A DNA stretch of 10,381 nucleotides. Source: an uncultured Planctomycetaceae bacterium. GTDB lineage: Bacteria; Planctomycetota; Planctomycetia; Pirellulales; JACPPG01. The notes beneath the pieces are model-generated. The model did no database searches, was not told the DNA's origin, and saw nothing but the letters and a program-made list of their open reading frames with translations. Of this stretch, positions 1 to 5,936 are shown piece by piece. Both the position numbers and the translations under genes were made by a program. Location: contig CAMFLN010000042.1 of the NCBI GenBank assembly GCA_945957305.1, forward strand, positions 1-10,381, written 5' to 3'. The first letter of the stretch is position 1. Each line of letters opens with the position of its first letter.

Positions 1-299
1 ATGCCAGGGCGCGCGGCCGTGCCAAGCGCGGCGGCGCTTGGAATCGCATTGCATTGGATGAGCAAGTCGCTGTATCGCCCGACCGTGACGCCGACTTGCT
101 GGCCGTGGACGAAGCGATCGACAAGCTGGCACACACTGACGCCCGCCAGGCCCAGATCGTCGAATTGCGTTTCTTTGGTGGCCTGTCCGTCGAGGAAGTG
201 GCCGAGGTGCTCGGCGTCTCAAAGCGCACGGTCGAGAACGAGTGGAAGATTATCCGCGCATGGTTGCGGCGTGAGCTTGGCGGGGAACGGGCAACGTGA
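1..299 (+). CDS. ECF-like RNA polymerase sigma factor, 3' part only
   Basis: This is the C-terminal end of an extracytoplasmic-function sigma factor, which directs RNA polymerase to target promoters. The gene runs off the left edge. The reading frame starts at position 3 and is open to the TGA at 297-299, so TTG 54 is not a real start. The visible 98 residues hold a basic stretch (ARARGRAKRGG), a linker rich in Asp, then sigma region 4: LRFFGGLSVEEVAEVLGVS followed by KRTVENEW and an Arg-rich end, the helix-turn-helix that reads the -35 element. The wording matches the ECF-like sigma family (Pfam Sigma70_ECF) that is common in Planctomycetes, where such genes often sit beside Ser/Thr kinases. 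Here the stop overlaps the start of the kinase gene by 4 nt (GTGA), so the two are almost certainly cotranslated and probably function together. Region 2 lies outside the window. Confidence 0.9.
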   Translation, partial: ARARGRAKRGGAWNRIALDEQVAVSPDRDADLLAVDEAIDKLAHTDARQAQIVELRFFGGLSVEEVAEVLGVSKRTVENEWKIIRAWLRRELGGERAT

Positions 300-2647
300 G
301 TATTGACGAATATGGCCGTGTAAAGGATTTGTTCCTGCGGGCGTGCAGTCTCGATACAACGGCCCGGCAGGAACTGCTCGACAAGGAATGCGCCGGCAAC
401 TCGGCTCTGCGGGCGCAAGTCGAATCTTTGCTCGCACACCACATCTCGCAGACCGTGCTGGACAGCCGCGGCCCAGCTGCGGCCGCCAGCGCGAGCACGA
501 CCCATTCCTTCGGCGGCATGCTACGTCGCACGGCGCAACTGCTCGTCGAAGATGCACGCAACCACCGGAAGACCTACCTCGCCGCGACTTTGGCCATGGT
601 GCTGTTGATCGCCGGCGGTATTTGGGCGCATTACGGAATTGAAGCCGCGATGCGAACCGTGTTGCGCGACGAATTGAAAACAGTTCTCGAAGCCGACGTC
701 ACTGCGCTCCGCATGTGGCTCAAGGACCAGCAGTCCGAGGCCGAGCGGTGGGCGCGTCAGCCGGACGTGCGCGACCAGATTGCCGAGCTCGTCGCCCTGA
801 CACGCGGACTTCATCCGGTGAACGAACTTCCTGATATCCTCGCTCGCTCGAAAGCTATGGTCGAGCTGCGTGAAGCTTTGCAGGTCTACATCGAGGAAGA
901 AGAGGAGCGGACCACGTATGCCGTGACAGACCGCGCGGGCCTCGTGCTGGCCGCCCCTGAGAATGCCGAAGTGGGGCAACACTTGAATTCGGCGGGCATG
1001 GCAGACATTGCCTATGCCTTTGCGGGAGATACTCGGCTCTCGAAGCCGCACCCGCAAGGCTACTTCGCGCCTGATCGTCCGGTGCTGCGTGACAAACCGA
1101 TGATTTGGGTGGGAACGCCGGTGTACGACAATGCAGGAAACATCATCGCGGCCCTGAATCTGGGCGTCAGCGCCGACTACCAATTCACGCGGATCCTTTC
1201 CGTGGCGCGGCTCGGCCAGTCGGGCGAAACGTACGCCTTTGACGAGCAGGGGTGGTTCCTCTCGGACAGTCGCTTTACCGAGCAATTGAAGTCCCTCAAG
1301 CTCATTCCCGACGAGCCTGGGGCGAGGGCGATTTTTAACATGCAAGTGCGCGACCCCGGCGTCGACCTGACGAAGGGGGCTAAATCGCCGACGCCGGCGG
1401 CCCTGCAACCGTTGACCCGCATGGCATCACTCGCCATCGCCCAACAAGACGGATGCGACGTCGATGGCTACCGCGATTATCGCGGCGTCAAATCGATCGG
1501 TGCCTGGTGCTGGTTGCCCGAATATGGCTTCGGAGTGGGAACCGAGGTCGACTATGCCGAAGCGTATGCGCCGTTGCGCTACCCGTTGAGTGCCTCGTGG
1601 TTGCCGCTGGGTGTGCTTATCGTCTCGGCCGGCGGACTGTTGTACTCGGCCCTGCACATCGCCAGCTTGCAGAGACAAATCGGCATCTCCCGGCAATTAG
1701 GACAATACACCCTGGAAGAGAAAATTGGCGAGGGGGGCATTGGCGTCGTGTACCGCGCACGTCATTCCATGTTGCGCCGTAGGACAGCCGTCAAGCTTCT
1801 CAAACCCGAGCATTTGACACCGGTGGCAATTGCGCGCTTCGAGCGCGAGGTGCAATTGGCGAGCCAGCTGACTCATCCGAATACCATCGAGATTTACGAT
1901 TTCGGCCGGACGGCGGATGGAGTCTTCTACTATGCGATGGAATACTTGCCCGGCGTTTCGCTCGCGCAATTGATCCAGGTCGAAGGGACGGTCGCTTCAG
2001 GCCGCGCCGTCTACATCCTCAAGCAGATCTGCGGTTCGCTGGCCGAGGCGCATGCGATCGGACTCGCGCATCGCGATATCAAGCCGCATAACATCATGCT
2101 CTGCGAGCGCGGTGGCCAGGCCGACTTTGTCAAAGTTCTCGACTTCGGTCTAGTCAAAAGCACGTCAACCAGCGAAACCACGGGACTCACGGCCGTCACC
2201 GCCTTGGCTGGCACACCGCTGTACATGGCGCCCGAGCGCATCAAAGACCCGCTGGTGACCGATACCCGATCCGATCTCTATGCGCTGGGCGCGGTGGGAT
2301 ACAACCTGCTGACGGGCCGCAGCATTTTTCAATGCGCCAGCGATTTGGACCTGCTCTACCACGTTGTGAACATGATGCCCGAACCGGTCACGCAGTACTG
2401 CCCGACGGTGCCGCCCGGATTGAACGATTTGATCATGTCTTGCCTGGCGAAAGACCCGCGACAACGTCCGCAATCCGCGACCGAAATTCTGCAGAAGCTG
2501 GACCGCTTGACAGGCTTGACTGTCTGGACGCAAACCGACGCCCGCAATTGGTGGCAGGAGCACGGTGGCGAGATACTTGAGTTGAAGCGCAAGAGCGTTG
2601 CTGAGACGGTGGAATTCGTTACGCAGCCAACAGCGGCGCCCAAGTAA
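296..2647 (+). CDS. Membrane receptor Ser/Thr protein kinase with Cache-type sensor domain
   Basis: Hanks-type kinase of 783 residues, starting with GTG 296 inside the sigma factor stop codon; GGGGA lies about 9 nt upstream. Residues 1-50 resemble the short N-terminal segment seen on many planctomycete kinases (VKDLFLRA, LRAQVESLLAHH). Membrane helix 1 is about 94-115. Residues about 116-430 form a periplasmic sensor resembling a double Cache domain (YAVTDRAGLVLA, WVGTPVYDNAGNIIAALNLGV, and a second lobe ending YGFGVGTEVDY). Helix 2 is about 435-457. The kinase domain, about 471-737, has the glycine loop GEGGIGVVY (478-486), Lys500, catalytic HRDIKPHN (592-599), DFG at 616-618 and GTPLYMAPE (639-647), so it should be active. 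The order sensor-then-kinase is the reverse of the common bacterial layout with kinase first and sensor last. Inferred role: ligand sensing outside the cytoplasmic membrane, signalling to the coupled sigma factor or other proteins. The ligand is unknown. Confidence 0.93.
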   Translation: MSIDEYGRVKDLFLRACSLDTTARQELLDKECAGNSALRAQVESLLAHHISQTVLDSRGPAAAASASTTHSFGGMLRRTAQLLVEDARNHRKTYLAATLAMVLLIAGGIWAHYGIEAAMRTVLRDELKTVLEADVTALRMWLKDQQSEAERWARQPDVRDQIAELVALTRGLHPVNELPDILARSKAMVELREALQVYIEEEEERTTYAVTDRAGLVLAAPENAEVGQHLNSAGMADIAYAFAGDTRLSKPHPQGYFAPDRPVLRDKPMIWVGTPVYDNAGNIIAALNLGVSADYQFTRILSVARLGQSGETYAFDEQGWFLSDSRFTEQLKSLKLIPDEPGARAIFNMQVRDPGVDLTKGAKSPTPAALQPLTRMASLAIAQQDGCDVDGYRDYRGVKSIGAWCWLPEYGFGVGTEVDYAEAYAPLRYPLSASWLPLGVLIVSAGGLLYSALHIASLQRQIGISRQLGQYTLEEKIGEGGIGVVYRARHSMLRRRTAVKLLKPEHLTPVAIARFEREVQLASQLTHPNTIEIYDFGRTADGVFYYAMEYLPGVSLAQLIQVEGTVASGRAVYILKQICGSLAEAHAIGLAHRDIKPHNIMLCERGGQADFVKVLDFGLVKSTSTSETTGLTAVTALAGTPLYMAPERIKDPLVTDTRSDLYALGAVGYNLLTGRSIFQCASDLDLLYHVVNMMPEPVTQYCPTVPPGLNDLIMSCLAKDPRQRPQSATEILQKLDRLTGLTVWTQTDARNWWQEHGGEILELKRKSVAETVEFVTQPTAAPK

Positions 2648-2687
2648 TACTGCTTTCTTGCCGTGTGCTCTCGGATCGGCCCCTGTT

Positions 2688-3137
2688 TCAGATCGCATCG
2701 CTCGCCAGCCTGTAATGCACCCAGTCGCTGCGTTCGGCGCCGAGCTTGTCGTACAGTCTTTGCGCCGTATGGTTCCCTGCGGCCGTGGTCCATACCAGTG
2801 CTGCATAACCATGTTCGCGGGCGTAACGCTGGCAATGTTCGATCAATGCCCGACCGACGCGCTGACCTCTCGCCTCGGGCACAACGTACAAATCGTTCAT
2901 CAGGCACTGCACGCCGGCCCTCACCGAAGAAAACGGGAAATAGAGCGTGGCAACGCCGATTGCCGCCCGCTGGTCACGTGCTAGAAAGAGCACTCCCTGC
3001 GAATGGTCATCGAGAAATCGCGAAAAGTGCCGGCGATTGCGTTCAACGTCGGGCGGCACACCGTAAAATTCCTGGTAGGCGGCCAGCAGCGGCAGTGCAT
3101 CGTCAAAGTTACTCGCCTTGACCGTTTCGATCATCAT
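2688..3137 (-). CDS. GNAT family N-acetyltransferase
   Basis: Protein of 149 residues with the GCN5-related N-acetyltransferase fold, expected to move an acetyl group from acetyl-CoA to an amine. Motif A, the acetyl-CoA pyrophosphate loop, is visible at about residues 80-98: NDLYVVPEARGQRVGRAL, containing the R/Q-x-x-G-x-A/G signature. It is followed by a helix (HCQRYAREHGY), a strand (ALVWTTA) and the C-terminal NHTAQRLYDKLGA segment with the usual Tyr. Length is typical of a single-domain GNAT. The gene begins with two adjacent ATG codons (3135-3137 and 3132-3134), and no strong Shine-Dalgarno sequence precedes them. It converges with the kinase gene (40-nt gap) and lies 106 nt downstream of the redoxin gene in the same direction, so it could be read from that transcript or from its own promoter. 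The substrate cannot be told from sequence. Confidence 0.9.
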   Translation of the reverse strand: MMIETVKASNFDDALPLLAAYQEFYGVPPDVERNRRHFSRFLDDHSQGVLFLARDQRAAIGVATLYFPFSSVRAGVQCLMNDLYVVPEARGQRVGRALIEHCQRYAREHGYAALVWTTAAGNHTAQRLYDKLGAERSDWVHYRLASDAI

Positions 3138-3243
3138 GAGTCGCCACGCCCTTTTTTGTGATCAAAAGACGTGAAAGGGACGATGACGCGGCCGCGTAGG
3201 TTCGCGCCGGCTGCTCTGGATGTCCTGTGAGCCGGGCGCGTGC
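3138..3243. other. Intergenic stretch with 12-bp perfect palindrome
   Basis: Gap of 106 nt upstream of the acetyltransferase gene. It contains a perfect 12-bp GC-only-core palindrome, ACGCGGCCGCGT, at 3186-3197, and a short TTTTG/CAAAA inverted repeat around 3153-3166. Neither is strong enough to call an operator. A CGGGCGC/GCGCCCG inverted repeat at 3233-3253 straddles the stop codon of the redoxin gene but has no T-run after it on the minus strand. No convincing promoter boxes were found. Confidence 0.3.
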
Positions 3244-4908
3244 CTAGCGCCCGCTGGTTGCGTCTGCCGGTTTGTTCCCCGTCTCTTCCGGCGGGGGCGT
3301 GACGGCCGTATACCAGCCGATCATCATTTCATCCCACGTTTGCTCGCCAAAGAAGACCCATTTCGTCGGGTCAGGATTCGACAGGTTTTCCGCCGAGTTG
3401 TCGTACGTGGCGAAACAGCGCAACTGGGTCCCCTTGGGCATCAGCTTCGGCTCGGCCAGTACGTAGTCGATCTGCCAATTGAAATCCCACTTCGGCACGT
3501 CCAACAGCACCTCTCGTTTGCCATTGGGGTACCAGGCTTCGTAGCGGAACGACTTGCCGCGCATGTGCATGTGCGGCGTCAGGAAAAGCAGCAAGCGATC
3601 ATCGGTAAAGCGATGCATCGAGAACGATTTGAAATTCGCTGCTCCGGGTGGAATAGCGATGCCGAAATTGACCGCCCATCCCGACTCCACTTCCTGCTTG
3701 ACCTCTTTCGCATCGCACAATTTCAGCCCCAGCGAGCTGAGGTCCTGCTGCGGACGGCCATTCGAAGTGTAATGCACCTGCATGATGATCTTCGAACCGG
3801 CAGGAATCTTCTTGGCCTGCCCCTTATTCACTTGGCGCGGCGGCGCGCCAGGTGCATACGCCGCGAGCAGCGACCCGCGACCGATCTCGAGCGGCTGTCC
3901 CGGCGGATGCAAAAAGACCAGGATGTGATGCACGACGGCATGATTGCCGGGGCGCGCTTCGCTGGCGACCGACCACTTATCCTCGGTGAAACCTGGATCT
4001 ATCACGAAGTGCTGGTAATCGATCTTCCCCTCGGCCGGAACCTGGAACGGTTCGTCGCGCATTTTGAAGACAACGTCCGGCGTGGGAATATTCCAGCCCT
4101 CGCTGTAAGTGCGTGCCGGTGGCAAATCGCGGGGATCCCCTTCGGGACAGCCGGCCTTTACCCAGGCGGCGATTTGCTCTTTCTCTTCGTCCGACAGCCG
4201 CGGATCGTTACTGAAGTGCCCGTGCTTGGGATCAGCAAACCACGGCGGCATGCGCCCCTGGTCCACGACTTCGCGGATCGTGTCCCCCCAACCGACGACG
4301 TCGGCATACGTCACCATCGAGAAGGGACCAATTTCCCCCGGCCGATGGCATTCCACACAACGCTCCTGAAAGATTTTGGCGATGTGCTTCGCGTAGGTGA
4401 CGGTCGCCGATGAATCGGGTTGAGTCACGCGCCCGATGAAGCAACCCGGTGCGGACAACTCGGGCTGAGAAACTGCGTTGCCAGCCAGCAACTCGTCGAT
4501 CGCGGTGGCCAGGTCGCGACGGCTGGCCTGGGCGCGTTGTTGCGCCACTCCGAATTGATCGTCGATGCGCCCGTGGTAGCGGACAACTCTCTGGTCATCC
4601 AGCAAAAATACTTCGGGGACGCGCAGCGCCCCAAAGCGGTCGGCCACGACGTTGTTCGTGTCTTTCAGCAACGGAAACGTCACGCCGTGCTCGCGTGCGA
4701 ACTCCGCCATCTCCGCGGGGGTATCCTGCACGTTCGAGTCGATGCCCACGATGCGCACACCGCGCTCCGCATAATCGGCGGCCAATTGTTCGAGCCGCGG
4801 GCCGTAAAGCCTTGCCAGCGGGCACTCGGTCCCCAGGAAAGCGACCACCACGAGACGTGCGTCCGAGAGGTTCGCCAGCCCAAATTGCTTACCTGCCGTG
4901 TCCGGCAA
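3244..4908 (-). CDS. Redoxin / cytochrome c / copper type II monooxygenase-like protein, frame downstream of an in-frame TAG
   Basis: Three-domain redox protein, numbered here from the TTG at 4908. Residues 1-140 are an AhpC/TSA-like redoxin with FLGTECPLA (one Cys, C29; no CxxC pair), FPLLKDT, VPEVFLLD and GRIDDQ. Residues about 165-265 are a cytochrome c-like domain with haem-binding CVECH (184-188) and a likely axial Met in GRMPPW (M220). Residues about 275-540 match copper type II ascorbate-dependent monooxygenases (peptidylglycine and dopamine hydroxylase fold): His327-His328, H379 in MQVHY, HMH at 446-448 and Met in DEMM (528/529) line up with the six copper ligands of that family. Haem c attachment requires export, yet TTG 4908 lacks a signal peptide. 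The signal peptide lies upstream in the same frame, separated only by TAG at 4945-4947. So this is either a recent pseudogene, a base-call error, or a read-through or recoded gene. The copper-domain substrate is unknown. TetR lies upstream. Confidence 0.85.
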   Translation of the reverse strand: MPDTAGKQFGLANLSDARLVVVAFLGTECPLARLYGPRLEQLAADYAERGVRIVGIDSNVQDTPAEMAEFAREHGVTFPLLKDTNNVVADRFGALRVPEVFLLDDQRVVRYHGRIDDQFGVAQQRAQASRRDLATAIDELLAGNAVSQPELSAPGCFIGRVTQPDSSATVTYAKHIAKIFQERCVECHRPGEIGPFSMVTYADVVGWGDTIREVVDQGRMPPWFADPKHGHFSNDPRLSDEEKEQIAAWVKAGCPEGDPRDLPPARTYSEGWNIPTPDVVFKMRDEPFQVPAEGKIDYQHFVIDPGFTEDKWSVASEARPGNHAVVHHILVFLHPPGQPLEIGRGSLLAAYAPGAPPRQVNKGQAKKIPAGSKIIMQVHYTSNGRPQQDLSSLGLKLCDAKEVKQEVESGWAVNFGIAIPPGAANFKSFSMHRFTDDRLLLFLTPHMHMRGKSFRYEAWYPNGKREVLLDVPKWDFNWQIDYVLAEPKLMPKGTQLRCFATYDNSAENLSNPDPTKWVFFGEQTWDEMMIGWYTAVTPPPEETGNKPADATSGR

Positions 4909-4944
4909 ATCGAAATTCGGAGCAGGTTGTCCTACCAGCTTCGG

Positions 4945-5064
4945 CTAGGTCTTCTCACCAGAATGCGAAGCGTTTTCGGCGCCGCGCGAAGCGTTAGCCG
5001 CGAGCAATAACGCGGCACTCGCTAACAGGCTCAGACCCCAAGACAGCCGGATTTTCGCGTGCAT
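4945..5064 (-). pseudogene. 5' signal-peptide exon-like fragment of the redoxin/cytochrome/monooxygenase gene, ended by TAG
   Basis: From ATG 5062-5064 the frame encodes 39 residues and then TAG (4945-4947). The peptide is a classical Sec signal: basic start MHAKIR, hydrophobic core about residues 7-23 (LSWGLSLLASAALLLAA), then a polar region with possible cleavage after ANA or RGA. GAGG at 5073-5076 sits 8 nt before the ATG, a good ribosome binding site. After the TAG the same frame continues without shift as PKLVGQPAPNFDLPD, the usual N-terminal strand of a redoxin domain. Hence the ancestral gene spanned 3244-5064 (606 codons plus stop) and a single base change would restore it. No other stop occurs in the frame. 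Confidence 0.85.
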
Positions 5065-5129
5065 CGCAATGCCCTCAATTCAGGTTCAACTTCCGCGGCA
5101 GTGTCCGGTAGATGCCGATCAACCGCCAT

Positions 5130-5837
5130 TTAGGTTGCCGCCGGTTGACCAATCTTGCATTCGCTTCCACTCTTTTCAGTTTGATTCACTCCGCGCGACG
5201 GGCCAATGCCGGCATAAGCGACTACGGCCCGCACTAGCTCCTGCGCCAGAACATCCATCTCCGGACCGTCGAGCTCGCCTAACTGCAACTTCAATTCCAC
5301 GGTGCATAGGACCATGGAAAGGCCGGCTTCCACCGCCAGTTCGGGATCCGGGTGGCCGACTTCTTCTCGCCGGGCCGCGACCAGCTCTTTCAAACGTCGG
5401 GCGGCATGATGTCGTGCTTGTTTCCAAACCTGGCGAAACCGTTCATCGGAACAGGCCCTGGCGGCGAACGCGCGCAACAAACCCTGCCGCTCGCGATGTA
5501 GTTGAACCAAAAACGGAACGGCAGTCGCGAGTACCGCATCGAGCGACTCGTTTTGCCAACGGGCCGGATCGAACATGGCGTCCGTTAAGGCTGCCAGTTC
5601 CTTGCGAAAACGCTCGTAGAGACATCCCAATAACGCGTCCTTATCGGGGAATCGCGCATAAAACGCCCCCACTGAGGACCGGCTCTGGCGAACGATTTCT
5701 CCAACCGAGATATCCTCGAAGCGGCGCTGCATGAGCAATGACTCGGTCGCGTCGAGAATGCGCGCGAGCGTCTCTTCGCTCCGCGCTTGCGTGCGGGGAT
5801 GGGCCCATTTCACCGACGATGTCGCGACAGCAGTCAT
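5130..5837 (-). CDS. TetR/AcrR family transcriptional regulator
   Basis: Regulator of 235 residues. The N-terminal DNA-binding domain occupies about residues 16-75: ILDATESLLMQRRFEDISVGEIVRQS, then the recognition-helix region SSVGAFYARFPDKDALL, which is diagnostic of TetR. The remaining helical part (about 80-220) is the ligand-binding and dimerisation domain, diverged as usual, so the inducer cannot be named. ATG 5835-5837 is preceded by a weak ribosome binding site (GGTAAA). It lies 65 nt upstream of the redoxin/cytochrome/monooxygenase gene in the same direction, so it probably shares a transcript with it and may regulate it. The promoter and a palindrome overlapping its -10 box (separate entries) suggest negative autoregulation. 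The last 20 or so residues are hydrophilic and probably disordered. Confidence 0.93.
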   Translation of the reverse strand: MTAVATSSVKWAHPRTQARSEETLARILDATESLLMQRRFEDISVGEIVRQSRSSVGAFYARFPDKDALLGCLYERFRKELAALTDAMFDPARWQNESLDAVLATAVPFLVQLHRERQGLLRAFAARACSDERFRQVWKQARHHAARRLKELVAARREEVGHPDPELAVEAGLSMVLCTVELKLQLGELDGPEMDVLAQELVRAVVAYAGIGPSRGVNQTEKSGSECKIGQPAAT

Positions 5838-5868
5838 GAAACGGCTTTACCGAGGTGAATTCAGAAAC

Positions 5869-5881
5869 AGAATCTGATTCT
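5869..5881. promoter_or_regulatory. Predicted TetR operator, 13-bp palindrome over the -10 box
   Basis: AGAATC-T-GATTCT is a perfect inverted repeat of 6-bp arms around one base. Allowing one mismatch it extends to 21 bp (5865-5885). It covers most of the -10 box and the likely transcription start, the classic placement for a self-repressing TetR protein. A second, wider repeat with related arms, TCAATC (5902-5907) and GATTGA (5920-5925), flanks the -35 side. Confidence 0.55.
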
Positions 5882-5905
5882 ATTTTCTCCCATCGGATCA
5901 GTCAA
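5877..5905 (-). promoter_or_regulatory. Predicted sigma-70 type promoter of the TetR gene
   Basis: On the minus strand TTGACT (5900-5905) and TAGAAT (5877-5882) are separated by exactly 17 nt, close to the housekeeping consensus TTGACA/TATAAT. The predicted start of transcription is near 5870, giving a leader of about 32 nt before the ATG at 5837. The region is AT-richer than its surroundings. Confidence 0.6.
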
Positions 5906-5936
5906 TCGATATCTCGTTTGATTGAAACCGAAACCC

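Noticed and set aside
1..306. Open frame starting at ATG 1 in frame 1
   Set aside because: Frame 3 encodes unmistakable sigma region 4; the frame 1 peptide has no family resemblance.
521..1408. Minus-strand open frame (295 codons) within the kinase gene
   Set aside because: Antisense to the Cache-like region; low-complexity Arg-rich peptide without domain features.
3233..3253. CGGGCGC/GCGCCCG hairpin as terminator of the redoxin gene
   Set aside because: The stem overlaps the stop codon and no T-run follows on the minus strand, so intrinsic termination is not supported.
3220..4413. Long plus-strand open frame (397 codons) opposite the redoxin/monooxygenase gene
   Set aside because: Antisense shadow in GC-rich coding DNA; the peptide is rich in Arg/His with no domain, while the minus strand shows clear metal-binding motifs.
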